From positions 248,001-312,000 of the forward strand of contig NC_013084.1 in assembly GCF_000142805.1 (NCBI RefSeq): a DNA stretch of 64,000 nt, read 5' to 3'. A model generated the notes under the pieces. It was given only the letters and a program-made list of their open reading frames with translations. It did no database searches and had not been told where the DNA came from. Below are positions 42,490 through 52,396 of this stretch, piece after piece; position 1 is the stretch's first letter; each line of letters starts with the position of its first letter. The stretch is from Lachancea thermotolerans CBS 6340. Its lineage: Eukaryota; Ascomycota; Saccharomycetes; Saccharomycetales; Saccharomycetaceae. The translations under genes were made by a program, and so were the position numbers.

Positions 42490-43488
42490 TTAACACTCGA
42501 CCTTGTCGCTGTAGATGCCTAAGAGATAAGCCATTCTAATGATGACCAGATCCTTAGCCATGTTGATGCTGTCTCTTGCAAGGTCCATTTTCGATCCGTC
42601 GACTTCGTGCCAAGAAATTGCCACTTCTTCAACGGGAACCTTTTTCCTCAGTGCTAAGATTAAGATCTCAACATCAAAGATCCAGCCTTCAGTATGCAAA
42701 TAGGGAAAAATCTGTACAGTAGCGGACCGGTTGAACAGCTTGAACCCACATTGAGTGTCTTTAATGGATCTTATGCCGAAAATAAAAACAAGTGTGTGCA
42801 GTCCGTACATGAGAAGATTCCGGATGAAAGAGCGCTTAACCACGGCGTCCGTGTTGACCATGTGGGCGCGAGATCCAATGGCCATGGCAGCATGTCCTTT
42901 TTCTTCATGTTTTTTGATAGAGTCGAGCAGTTTCGCCACATCTGAAAATCTACTGGCACCATCGGCATCTGCGAAAAGGCCATATTTACCTCTCATATGC
43001 AACAATCCATGTCTCACAGCGCCACCTTTGCCGCGGTTTTGAGTTAACTTGACAACTCTTAGCTGACCAGGTTTTAACTTGAAGTGATTAGCGGCCAGGT
43101 CTAGACAGTACTTGGAGGTTCCATCGCTAGAACCATCATCAACAACCAAAATTTCCCACTTATCCTCCAAATGTTCTTGCAGAAACGTAACCGCATCGGT
43201 TAAACCTACCAAGATGCGCCCGATCTCGTTGTAGCTGGGCACCACCACGGAAAGCTCAATTCCGTCCTTGTTAGAAGAGCCTTTAGTCACTGGATCAAGT
43301 TTTCCGCTAACAATGTGGCCTCTAGGCCCATTAGTCTTGAATATCAACTCTTCATCAAAAGGTTTTCTGGGAGAATGCGATAACAGAAGTACAATGAGGT
43401 AGAGGGAGCATGCAATGGCAACAGCAAAAGTCACTAGCACTGTGCTGACACTTAGTTCTCGTACTCTTGACCAGAAAGTGTCCCACAT
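42490..43488 (-). CDS. ALG5: Dolichyl-phosphate beta-glucosyltransferase (YPL227C ortholog)
   Basis: 332 residues from ATG 43486-43488 (S. cerevisiae 334). An N-terminal membrane anchor (VLVTFAVAIACSLYLIVLLL) is followed by a GT-A family 2 glycosyltransferase: LSVVVPSYNE, WEILVVDDGSSDGTS and the metal-binding FADADGA. KDTQCGFKLF and EGWIFDVEIL are typical of Alg5/DPM-like enzymes. It makes dolichol-phosphate-glucose at the ER for N-glycan precursor glucosylation. It is convergent with CET1, as in S. cerevisiae. Confidence 0.95.
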   Translation of the reverse strand: MWDTFWSRVRELSVSTVLVTFAVAIACSLYLIVLLLSHSPRKPFDEELIFKTNGPRGHIVSGKLDPVTKGSSNKDGIELSVVVPSYNEIGRILVGLTDAVTFLQEHLEDKWEILVVDDGSSDGTSKYCLDLAANHFKLKPGQLRVVKLTQNRGKGGAVRHGLLHMRGKYGLFADADGASRFSDVAKLLDSIKKHEEKGHAAMAIGSRAHMVNTDAVVKRSFIRNLLMYGLHTLVFIFGIRSIKDTQCGFKLFNRSATVQIFPYLHTEGWIFDVEILILALRKKVPVEEVAISWHEVDGSKMDLARDSINMAKDLVIIRMAYLLGIYSDKVEC

Positions 43489-44113
43489 GCCCGTTGTTTC
43501 ACTACTAATACAAACAACGTGTTCGAACTTTGTACTGTATAGGTATGTTTATATGACATTTTTTTATGATCACATGGGAAAGATCTCAAAGCTGGCGCTC
43601 CTATTGTATAACATTAAGCGCGCCTTCATGAGCTCAAGATGAAAGCTGAAACTCTACATAATTTAAGTTCAAGTTAGCTTCTTCAGCAATACTTTCTTGA
43701 GTCAAGTTCGCGGCTATATTGAACGGAAATTCGAAGCTCACATTAGTTGAATGTTACATTTAATAGTTTCGCCATAACATGGAGTCGAAATGACTGAACA
43801 ACAACACTTAAGCTGCCAGCTGGCACGACTTCGGTAGTTCAGTAGACTCGGTGCTAGCAATCCAGGCCTTGTTTCCTAATACCAAAGGGCATTTCATCAC
43901 CTGCAGTGAGCACCTAAAATGTCCTGCAAACATTCACTTGATCTTCTCGACAGTTGTAAGTTTGGAATTATTCTAGACTTTCTAAGGCCATCCTGCAACC
44001 ATGGCGCTGGGCGCTGAACAACCCCAAACCTCGTCACGCGTTTTCCCGAACGCTGCCATATTCTATCCTGCATGTCATTATTCCTATTTCTTGACTCTAC
44101 CAAACCTTAAATG
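43489..44113. other. Intergenic region, ALG5 5' flank / SPT21 3' flank
   Basis: About 625 bases between tandem minus-strand genes. No RNA gene, repeat or coding frame can be supported; a tRNA D-arm-like phrase near 43830 lacks a B box. Confidence 0.4.
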
Positions 44114-46105
44114 CTAAATATGTAGAAACTCATTTTGTTTCGTCTCTGCGGAGCTTTCTTCTCCATGCTTCATGTTTTCGACGTCACTCGACCTGTATTG
44201 AGTAGCAGGTGTGGAGTTTGCGTCGTCGCGACAAGGCCTTTCGTGAATCGAAAACTCGTCGTTGGTCATCGAATGCTCGTCTTCCCCATCTTGCTCCCGG
44301 TAAGGAAACATCGATGTGGGAGAGGACGGCATTGTTTTACGCTTTCTGCGCCTTTCTTGCATGTACTCGTCCATATAGTCTTCGTCGTCTGCTGGCGATG
44401 ATGGAACTGGAGCAGGCCTCTTTTGGCCAGCTGCCAGCTCGTTGTTGTTAGACTTGGGTGATGTCGAGTACCCTAAGACGACCGGTGTAGTGCTATCAGC
44501 GTCACGGACATCATCCTGGTGGCCGCTATGCGAGTTCTTCGTAAGAATTGGTAGACGCCTGAGCTGCTCCTTACATGAGGGAACTGGCTCAGAGCCTTTA
44601 GATTCCTTCTTGTGTTCCAACTCGTAAAGTGGCATTGAAAGTGTGTCCATGGGCGAAGTCCTGTCAATATCGCTGGTAAGCGCTTTGCTGGGGTCTTGCT
44701 CATCATCTTCAATGGGCAGAGTATTGCACGTAAGAGGGTCTTTGGTAGGCGTAACTGTCTTTTGATTCCCAATTGGTGAGCCAAAAAGATCGTTGAACCA
44801 CTCAAGCGTGTCGTCGCTTCTTGGAACACTACCTGTCTTTTCTGAATCACTTGGCGTCTTAAAAGATGGGATATCCATGCCTATCAGGTCCTCGAATCGA
44901 GACGAGAGAGGAACTGGGCGAGGGGGAATGTTTTCTTTGTTCTCAGAGTCATCACCCTTTTCTTGGTCAAGCTCAAAGAAGTCTGTAGGCTTGAGCTTTT
45001 GCCTATCGAGAAGCTGTTGGACCAGCACGTCGTCATTGAGAAGCTTAAATTCTTCTAGCGCGTCATTTTTGTTTATCATTGAAGAAGTTTGTGCCTCCCG
45101 CGGCAGAGGTGTGCTGGCTTGGACGACGCTATCCCTTCTAACCTTTTTAACTGAGGATTTTGGCTTCGCAACTGGTTTTTTTATGCTAGGCTTCGCCATC
45201 TTCCCCTTTTTCTTCGTGATGAAGTCGAAACGCTTACTTACTGAGTCATCCACTTTGGTTTTCTGGATTGTGTTATCTTGCTGAAGACTGTTGATTTGGT
45301 AGACTACAGGCTTTTTCTCTTCCCTAGCCTTCACGCTAGAAGCAGTATCTTTTGCGGCTCTGTCTGCAAGGTAGATCTTGTGTGCAATGGAGTTCGCAGG
45401 CAGCGCAAACTGGTTGTTTTTGCTTTGGTTCCAGATGGGCAACGACTGAGTTCTGGCGGCTTTTGGCGCTGGCATAGGATTTGTCTGCCTTTTGGTGACG
45501 GCCTCAGGCTTTGCCATCTCGCCCGCCGCTTTCGAGGTCCCTCTGCTGCCGAGCATGCTTGTAGTGGTGGTAGGCGCTTTCTTGGCCAGGGTATGTACGT
45601 TATTCCCGGAGACGCTCGACCTGCGAGACGAGTTGGCGGTGGCCACCTTAGAGAACCGAATTTTGATTTCGAGTGTCTGCTGTGTAGGAGGTGTGTTGGC
45701 AATGTTCTGGAACCGCAGGATTGCAGAGAAGCTCGAGCACACGCGGCCCATAACTAGCGGCCAGTCGTCCACGTCGTTTTTGGACTGCTGCTGCGCCGCG
45801 CCGCGGAGCTTGGACAGAAGCCCGAAGCTTACCAGCGGCTCGTCCAGCTCGCAGATGTCGCGGCAGTACACGTTGTAGTCCACGCTGTTGTCCATACCGT
45901 AGCTGAAGAGCTCCGGCGACGACGCGCAAACCTGCTCCAGCACGTCGTTCAGGAGTACGATGCCCACCCGGAGCTGTGTACCGTCGTTGCTCGGGCTCGG
46001 AATGCTCTCTATGCGTGCTTCTACAGGTGCTTTGCTTCTCGTCAGGTATGAATTGGTCTCCTTATCCACGGTGTAGAGCACCTTCAGCGACATTCTGGTG
46101 GTCAT
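44114..46105 (-). CDS. SPT21: Histone gene regulator Spt21 (YMR179W ortholog)
   Basis: 663 residues from ATG 46105; the next Met (46093, MSLKVLYTVDKETNSYLTR) may be the real start since S. cerevisiae Spt21 opens close to this phrase. The first about 150 residues are the conserved domain (VGIVLLNDVLEQVCASSPEL, DDWPLVMGRVCSSFSAILR). The rest is low-complexity and basic, with KKKGKMAKPSIKKPVAKPK, then acidic Ser-rich stretches; S. cerevisiae Spt21 has 758 residues. It works with Spt10 to activate core histone genes in S phase. Four ACGCGT boxes lie upstream. Confidence 0.9.
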   Translation of the reverse strand: MTTRMSLKVLYTVDKETNSYLTRSKAPVEARIESIPSPSNDGTQLRVGIVLLNDVLEQVCASSPELFSYGMDNSVDYNVYCRDICELDEPLVSFGLLSKLRGAAQQQSKNDVDDWPLVMGRVCSSFSAILRFQNIANTPPTQQTLEIKIRFSKVATANSSRRSSVSGNNVHTLAKKAPTTTTSMLGSRGTSKAAGEMAKPEAVTKRQTNPMPAPKAARTQSLPIWNQSKNNQFALPANSIAHKIYLADRAAKDTASSVKAREEKKPVVYQINSLQQDNTIQKTKVDDSVSKRFDFITKKKGKMAKPSIKKPVAKPKSSVKKVRRDSVVQASTPLPREAQTSSMINKNDALEEFKLLNDDVLVQQLLDRQKLKPTDFFELDQEKGDDSENKENIPPRPVPLSSRFEDLIGMDIPSFKTPSDSEKTGSVPRSDDTLEWFNDLFGSPIGNQKTVTPTKDPLTCNTLPIEDDEQDPSKALTSDIDRTSPMDTLSMPLYELEHKKESKGSEPVPSCKEQLRRLPILTKNSHSGHQDDVRDADSTTPVVLGYSTSPKSNNNELAAGQKRPAPVPSSPADDEDYMDEYMQERRRKRKTMPSSPTSMFPYREQDGEDEHSMTNDEFSIHERPCRDDANSTPATQYRSSDVENMKHGEESSAETKQNEFLHI

Positions 46106-47270
46106 CCTGCAGTGTAGGAGGTGATGAGCTACCGATGCTTGTCTGCTCTTCAAAACCCCCGCTGCTCTGGGTAAAAATATTACTGGTAGGGATGAGTACG
46201 CGGCAACTTGTGCTCTGGCAGCGCCGGCTTTTCAATGTCTTATTGAACTGCGTCCCTGCCCTTTCTGAACAGAACGCGCGACGCGTTAACTTTTTAATTT
46301 TCGGTTACGCGTCGCAATGCATTCAAGAGAACCTGCATTTTACGCGTTTTAATAGCGCGTCCAAGCCCGTTTTAGACCGCTCACGCGTCAATTCCCGTGC
46401 CACAAGGCCACGGCTAATTCAAAACGCACCAGCAATACGTAAAACAGGAGCAACTGTGTGCGATAAACTGATTGCTCGTAGCAGCGTCTGCCGAAATTCG
46501 TTAGGGCAATTCCCGGGGAGGTGGCATCGCGACCTAGCTACTTAGCGGATCCGAATTCCTCACACCGCCGGAGTCGCATGCGCTGATCAACAGGGAAAAG
46601 CCCATGCGGCCTCTAAGCTTTGCAAAGGGTTGAGCAGCGAGAGAACTGTTGATATCGCGGATTACGAATCCTCTCGGGCCATTAACCGCCCACAGCTTCA
46701 AGAAGATACAATAACTGCGGCTTTGTTCGGTGTATCAAAGTGCCACGAAGTACCTATATAATTTTGGCAGATTCGCACAAACTTCCTTAGCTTTTTGGCT
46801 TATGTCCATCGGCGCGCCATGGGAGCTAAGCCAGCGTTCCACGAACTATGCAACGCTTTGGGAACATACGCGCGGCGTTTTGAGAGTACACACGACCTAG
46901 ATGGACGAAGTGGCTCTACAGGAGATACAGAAAGCAAGGGGCTGGGCAGGTCCACGCGCGTCTGCTCGAGAAGGATGTTTCGCGATTCTAAAAGAAGTCA
47001 CAGAATCGAGAACGCTGGGAGATTGAAGAAAGAGCTATATGAGCATTGAGTTTAAAAGATGGCGTGCGACGCTTGCCATCGCGAGCTATCTCGACCTCCT
47101 TTCTTGATGTAGAATGTCGCTCGTATGATAAGTCCGGCATTGTTAGTTTCTTTCTTAATGGGCCTACTGAAAAAAAATTTTCGAAGCTCATCTCATCTCA
47201 CCTGAAGACGGCTCACAAAACACAAGAACAGGACAAGTCTAAGCTCAGTCATCCGATTCAGCAGACCAAA
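46106..47270. other. Long divergent intergenic region, SPT21 / NEW1
   Basis: About 1.17 kb. The SPT21 side carries four MluI cell-cycle boxes. On the NEW1 side an in-frame extension with non-ATG start codons only (from 47046) is treated as 5' leader. No RNA gene was seen. Confidence 0.5.
46281..46388. promoter_or_regulatory. Four MluI cell-cycle boxes upstream of SPT21
   Basis: ACGCGT occurs at 46281-46286, 46307-46312, 46342-46347 and 46383-46388, within 108 bases and 176-283 bases upstream of the SPT21 start; CGCGCG and GCGCGT near-matches flank them. ACGCGT is the MBF (Mbp1-Swi6) site driving G1/S transcription. The cluster is much closer to SPT21 than to NEW1, and SPT21 is a cell-cycle-regulated gene in S. 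cerevisiae. Confidence 0.8.
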
Positions 47271-50200
47271 ATGCCTCCTAAGAAATTCAAATCGCTTGAT
47301 GACTTTATTGGGGACCAGGCGCCTCCCAAAAACCAGTTTCAGACGCCTCTAGAGAACTACTACCAGAACATGTCCAGCGGTCAGTCCCACCCTAAGACGA
47401 AGGGAAGTTCGTACCAGGCGCAGCGGAATTGGAATGACGGCAGCCAGTACGGAAACAACTCTTACAACCAAAACAGAGGTTACCAGAACTACCAGGGTGG
47501 GTACCAGAACTACCAGGGCGGATACCAGAACAACCAGTCGCCCCAGCACTCGGGTAGATCGACCCCCTCAGGCAGTGCGACACCAACTCCTTCCACATCC
47601 ACCACATCCTTGACTTCTCTGGCCACCTCGTTGGCGAACTTGGGAGTCACCTCGATCTCGGGAATTCTCTCCACCCTTCCTCAATGTGCATCTCTGGCAG
47701 AATGCAGGCAGAAAATCCAGCTAGCGGTGGCTGAGTTTAACAATGAAGGACGCTCCGCGCAAGACATCGAGGACTGGGACGTGCCCAGCATCATTTCGAA
47801 ACTGATCAAGCCCAAGAATCCTGCGCTTGTTCAGGAATCCGCAATGCTACTGATCTCTCAGTTGTCTATCAACTTTTCCGGAAAGTCGCCCCAGGAAGCG
47901 TTCTTGCTGCCCCTGCTACCCATCGCTCTAGACACAGTGGCCAGTAAAGATAGCTCTGTTAAGCGCGCTGCTCAACACGCCATCGACTCGCTTTTCGGAC
48001 TCTACCCCATCGAGGCCCAAACCAGCGTGTTGCTTCCAAAGGTCCTGGAGTACCTGAATTCCGGTGTTAAGTGGCAGTGCAAGCTGGCCGCACTCAAACT
48101 TGTCGACCGTATCAGAGAAGAGTCTCCTAACGATTTGCTGGAGCTAACCTTCAAGGACACCGTTCCAGTCTTGACTGACGTGGCCACTGACTTCAAGCCT
48201 GAGTTGGCCAAGCAAGGCCACAAGACCCTGCTTGACTTTGTTTCGATTTTGGACAATCTGGATTTGTCCCCACGTTTCCAGCTGATCGTTGACACGCTGC
48301 AAGACCCATCGAAAGTTCCCAACTCCGTTAAATCTTTATCGAGTGTTACATTTGTTGCTGAAGTTACAGAGCCAGCTCTGAGTATCCTGGTTCCAATTCT
48401 GAATAGATCTTTGAATCTGTCTTCATCCTCTCAGGAGCAGCTGAGGCAGACTGTTATTGTCATCGAGAATTTGACTAGACTTGTGAACAACCGTTCCGAG
48501 ATCCAGCACTTTATCCCGCAGCTGATGCCAGGTGTCCAAAAGGTGCTTGACACCGCCTCTCTGCCAGAGGTTCGTGAGTTAGCAGGAAAAGCCATGAAGG
48601 TGCTGAAAGACGACTCTGAGGACGACGGGAAATTCCCAGGCAAAATCACCTACGAATTCGGACTGCAATTTGTGAAGGAGAAGATCCAACTCCTGGCCAA
48701 GAACCCTCTACCTGAGCTGTGCAAGGACAACAATACAACAGCCCTCGTTTACTTGTCCAAGATTGTCACGTCTGATGCCAATGTGAATGACTGGAAGAGA
48801 CTAAGAGAGTACCTCTTGCTGGTGTTCGGTGAAGAGAACGCCGAAGCCATTGATACCCACTTCATCCAAGAGCTGAGAAATATATTCCACCAAGAAACCG
48901 CTACATACGACGAAAATGAGGGTATCGAAATCGTTAATACCGATTTCTCGCTGGCCTACGGGTCTAGAATGCTGTTGAACAAAACAACTTTGCGTCTGCT
49001 CAAAGGTCACCGTTACGGTTTATGTGGTAGAAACGGTGCTGGCAAATCGACTTTGATGAGATCCATTGCGAATGGTCAACTGGAAGGCTTCCCTGACAAA
49101 GACACGCTCAGAACCTGCTTCGTGGAGCACAAGTTGCAAGGTGAAGAGGGTGACTTGGATCTTGTGTCATTCATTGCCTTGGATCCGATATTGAAAGAGG
49201 TTTCGCGTGCTGAGATCTCTGCGGCTTTAGAAAGCGTTGGATTTGATGACGAAAGGAGATCGCAGACTGTGGGCTCTCTCTCAGGTGGTTGGAAGATGAA
49301 GCTTGAATTGGCGAGAGCGATGCTGCAGAAAGCCGACGTTCTTTTGCTGGATGAACCTACTAACCATTTGGATGTTTCAAACGTGAAATGGCTACAAGAT
49401 TACTTGTTGGAAAACACTGAGATTACTTCGCTCATTGTTTCTCACGACTCCGGTTTCTTAGATGCTGTTTGCACTGACATTATTCATTACGAGAACAAAA
49501 AGTTGGCTTACTACAAGGGAAACCTGGCAGACTTTGTGGACCAGAAACCCGAGGCGAAAGCTTATTACACTTTGACGGATTCAAATGCTCAGATGCGTTT
49601 CCCACCTCCAGGTATTTTGACTGGTGTGAAATCGAACACAAGAGCAGTTGCTAAAATGACAGGGGTCACTTTTGCTTACGCAGGTGCAAGCAAGCCTCAA
49701 CTCACAGATGCTTCTTGTGCGCTATCTTTGAGTTCCAGAGTTGCAATCTTGGGGCCAAATGGTGCTGGTAAGTCCACTTTGATCAAGCTTTTGACCGGTG
49801 AACTTGTTCCACAAGAGGGTAAGGTGGAGAAGCACCCTAACTTGCGTATTGGGTACATTGCGCAGCATGCACTGCAGCATGTCAACCTCCACAAGGAGAA
49901 AACTGCCAACCAGTATCTACAGTGGCGTTATCAGTTTGGTGACGACAGAGAGGTTTTGCTGAAGGAGTCTAGAAAGATTTCAGAACAAGAGAAGGAAATG
50001 ATGGAGAAGGAGATCGACATTGGCGACGGAAGAGGAAAACGTGCTATTGAGGCCATTGTTGGTAGACAAAAGCTGAGAAAATCGTTCCAGTATGAAGTCA
50101 AGTGGAAATTCTGGCTTCCTAAGTACAACTCTTGGGTGCCAAAAGAGGTCCTTCTGGAGAATGGTTTCGACAAATTGGTTCAAAAGTTTGATGACCACGA

Positions 50201-50801
50201 AGCCTCGAGAGAAGGTCTTGGTTACCGTGAGTTGACCCCAACCGTGATCACCAAGCATTTCGAAGACGTCGGTCTCGACTCAGAAATTGCTAACCACACT
50301 CCACTTGGCTCGCTTTCCGGTGGCCAATTGGTCAAGGTAGTCATTGCAGGAGCTATGTGGAACAACCCCCACTTATTGGTGCTTGATGAGCCTACTAACT
50401 ACCTGGACAGAGACTCCCTTGGTGCGCTGGCTGTTGCAATTCGTGACTGGTCTGGTGGTGTCGTTATGATTTCGCATAACAACGAGTTTGTCGGCGCTCT
50501 GTGTCCAGAACAGTGGATTGTGGAGAACGGAAAGATGGTTCAAAAGGGCGTTAGCCAAATCGACCAGAGCAGGTTCGAAGACGGCGGTAAAGCTGGCTCT
50601 GCCAGCGCGGCCAAGGCAGCTTCCCCATCCGTGGATGATGATGATTCTCCAGCCAATATCAAGGTCAAGCAGAGAAAGAAGAGACTAACAAGAAATGAGA
50701 AGAAGGTGCAGGTCGAACGTCGTCGTTTGCGCTACATCGAGTGGCTCTCATCTCCTAAGGGAACGCCAAAGCCTGTCGACACTGACGACGAGGAGGAATA
50801 A
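47271..50801 (+). CDS. NEW1: ABC-F translation factor New1 with prion-like N-terminus (YPL226W ortholog)
   Basis: 1176 residues from ATG 47271 (S. cerevisiae 1196), beginning MPPKKFKSLDDF like S. cerevisiae MPPKKFKDLNSF. A Gln/Asn/Tyr/Gly segment at about 55-95 has the repeated phrase YQNYQGG. A HEAT-repeat region follows (about 130-480). ABC domain 1 has Walker A GRNGAGKST (about 586) and signature LSGGWKMK; ABC domain 2 has GPNGAGKST (about 826) and LSGGQLVK, with an eEF3-type chromodomain insertion (about 940-990). The basic C-terminus has KVKQRKKRLTRNEKK. New1 is eEF3-related and helps ribosomes during termination and recycling. Confidence 0.97.
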   Translation: MPPKKFKSLDDFIGDQAPPKNQFQTPLENYYQNMSSGQSHPKTKGSSYQAQRNWNDGSQYGNNSYNQNRGYQNYQGGYQNYQGGYQNNQSPQHSGRSTPSGSATPTPSTSTTSLTSLATSLANLGVTSISGILSTLPQCASLAECRQKIQLAVAEFNNEGRSAQDIEDWDVPSIISKLIKPKNPALVQESAMLLISQLSINFSGKSPQEAFLLPLLPIALDTVASKDSSVKRAAQHAIDSLFGLYPIEAQTSVLLPKVLEYLNSGVKWQCKLAALKLVDRIREESPNDLLELTFKDTVPVLTDVATDFKPELAKQGHKTLLDFVSILDNLDLSPRFQLIVDTLQDPSKVPNSVKSLSSVTFVAEVTEPALSILVPILNRSLNLSSSSQEQLRQTVIVIENLTRLVNNRSEIQHFIPQLMPGVQKVLDTASLPEVRELAGKAMKVLKDDSEDDGKFPGKITYEFGLQFVKEKIQLLAKNPLPELCKDNNTTALVYLSKIVTSDANVNDWKRLREYLLLVFGEENAEAIDTHFIQELRNIFHQETATYDENEGIEIVNTDFSLAYGSRMLLNKTTLRLLKGHRYGLCGRNGAGKSTLMRSIANGQLEGFPDKDTLRTCFVEHKLQGEEGDLDLVSFIALDPILKEVSRAEISAALESVGFDDERRSQTVGSLSGGWKMKLELARAMLQKADVLLLDEPTNHLDVSNVKWLQDYLLENTEITSLIVSHDSGFLDAVCTDIIHYENKKLAYYKGNLADFVDQKPEAKAYYTLTDSNAQMRFPPPGILTGVKSNTRAVAKMTGVTFAYAGASKPQLTDASCALSLSSRVAILGPNGAGKSTLIKLLTGELVPQEGKVEKHPNLRIGYIAQHALQHVNLHKEKTANQYLQWRYQFGDDREVLLKESRKISEQEKEMMEKEIDIGDGRGKRAIEAIVGRQKLRKSFQYEVKWKFWLPKYNSWVPKEVLLENGFDKLVQKFDDHEASREGLGYRELTPTVITKHFEDVGLDSEIANHTPLGSLSGGQLVKVVIAGAMWNNPHLLVLDEPTNYLDRDSLGALAVAIRDWSGGVVMISHNNEFVGALCPEQWIVENGKMVQKGVSQIDQSRFEDGGKAGSASAAKAASPSVDDDDSPANIKVKQRKKRLTRNEKKVQVERRRLRYIEWLSSPKGTPKPVDTDDEEE

Positions 50802-50884
50802 TCGCGATATAATGGGACCCTTCATTTGTACTGTATCATAAATAGAGGATAAATGTCATCAGCAAGGTGCTTTTAAGTTTGAAA

Positions 50885-51754
50885 TTACCTAGAGTCGGAG
50901 TATTTTTCCTCCATCTCTGCTGTGATAGCGGTACCATCGAGTTTCTCGATAGCTTCCTTTACAAGTTCTTTTAGGAAGACTTCGTGCTTCTTCAGCCCTA
51001 AGATACTGACGGTGTTAAACCCCATACCATAATGAGGATACGAACCTATTTTTATCTCGTCAGAGACCTGTAAGCAGCGCGTCTGCAGCTCGCGCAGATA
51101 CGAGGAAATTTGGGACTCTGACTTCGGAGTTTTCACAAAAAACCTTTCATAGTTGTGAGGTTCGCGCTCACTGATGCTGTAAATCTCCTTTACAGAGGGC
51201 TCGAACGCGAGCAGAAGCTTTTCAAATAGCTGGGGTATTCCAGGCAATATGTACACTTTCTGCTGGATCGAAACTATAGGCACCCAGAACTCTTTCAGTA
51301 CATAGTAGCTATGCACTTCGGGGCCAGCTGGAAGCGTGGCCATCCTATAGAAATCTTTCAGCGTCTCGGGATCGTGTCTTTTCTCGGGGTGCGAAATCTT
51401 CCGCATACGATCTTGGCACTCGTAATTCAGCTCGCACGGGAGCCCAAAGCTGCTGGCTACTGACTCGTACGTGATATCGTCGTGGGTGGGCCCAATGCCG
51501 CCGGACGTCACAATAAAGTCATTCTCTGCGCTCAACCTCTTTATCGTTTGGACGATCTGCTCCTTCTGGTCCCCTATCGTTACTATTTCGCGCAGCTGGA
51601 TCCCCAATCTGTAGCAGTACTTGGCAAAAAACCTCGAGTTGGTGTCCGTAATCTTGCCGTTAAGAACCTCATCACCGATGATGACACAAGCACCCTTAAC
51701 AGAAGGCATTCTGGCGATCTTTGGAGTCTGTGTAGCAAGAAAGCGCGGCAGCAT
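50885..51754 (-). CDS. FPY1: MoaB/CinA-like FAD pyrophosphatase Fpy1 (YMR178W ortholog)
   Basis: 289 residues from ATG 51752-51754; starting instead at the Met at 51709 gives 274, the length of the S. cerevisiae protein. The MoaB-like (molybdopterin-binding-type) fold is clear: ACVIIGDEVLNGKITDTN, VTSGGIGPTHDDITYE and VYILPGIPQLFEKLL. S. cerevisiae YMR178W has been described as a pyrophosphatase acting on FAD-like compounds and is related to one domain of human FAD synthase. The extra N-terminus of the longer form (MLPRFLATQTPKIAR) resembles a mitochondrial presequence. Convergent with NEW1. Confidence 0.88.
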   Translation of the reverse strand: MLPRFLATQTPKIARMPSVKGACVIIGDEVLNGKITDTNSRFFAKYCYRLGIQLREIVTIGDQKEQIVQTIKRLSAENDFIVTSGGIGPTHDDITYESVASSFGLPCELNYECQDRMRKISHPEKRHDPETLKDFYRMATLPAGPEVHSYYVLKEFWVPIVSIQQKVYILPGIPQLFEKLLLAFEPSVKEIYSISEREPHNYERFFVKTPKSESQISSYLRELQTRCLQVSDEIKIGSYPHYGMGFNTVSILGLKKHEVFLKELVKEAIEKLDGTAITAEMEEKYSDSR

Positions 51755-52396
51755 GTTTCTCACGCTCGATCATCAAGAATACTGTTACTTCCCTAATTGC
51801 ATGCCTAGCGATTGCTAGACTATGTGTCGTTCCAAATGAGAGAGATATAAGCAAGGATTAAATCAGTTATGTATCATGTGACTTTATATATCTTCCCACG
51901 ATAATATGTCATATCATCAATTCTATATCAGTTCCACACACATTTAAAGAGGAAGAGATGAGAACAATTGCGAGTTCCACAGCGCTTCACGGGCACCTTA
52001 TTAGCTAAATGAGCGCCCTCAATCTCAATTCTTTATAAGCGTCTTGATGGCCAAGCACTTTCAGTCTTTATCTTAGCGGTCACGAGATCTGGGTCGCCCA
52101 ATACCTTGAGCGCCCTTGAACATTTGCTAAGCAGCAACTACCATTGTATATGCAAAGGCGCGTTGGCAAGTTCCCGGTACTGTGGGAAATTGGGGCTGAT
52201 GTAGTATCCGCTTGGTACCTAAGATGTTGCCGAATCCGTCGTAATCGCGGTTTCTTCATCAAGTCACGTTGTTTGATTATTCTGAAGGTATTTATATGTC
52301 TCTTCCCTCAACCGACGAAAGAAGTACACGAGATATCACAAGGCTGTAGCTTCAGCGAGCGCTTCAGATCTTGATTTTATCAACAAAACTTTGGGA
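51755..52396. other. Intergenic region, FPY1 5' flank / hAT-derived gene
   Basis: About 640 bases. I searched by eye for terminal inverted repeats and an 8-base target duplication around the hAT gene and found none. A CATGTGA motif lies near 51877. No other gene was recognised. Confidence 0.45.

Noticed and set aside
43820-43870. GGTAGTTCAGTAGACTCGG, resembling a tRNA D arm
   Set aside because: No B box (GGTTCGAATCC type) follows at the right distance and no cloverleaf forms.
46795-47049. 84-codon plus-strand frame upstream of NEW1
   Set aside because: No homology, and it lies in the divergent SPT21/NEW1 promoter region.
47046-47270. 75-codon N-terminal extension of NEW1
   Set aside because: It begins only at a non-ATG codon; the ATG at 47271 starts MPPKKFKSL, matching the known New1 N-terminus.
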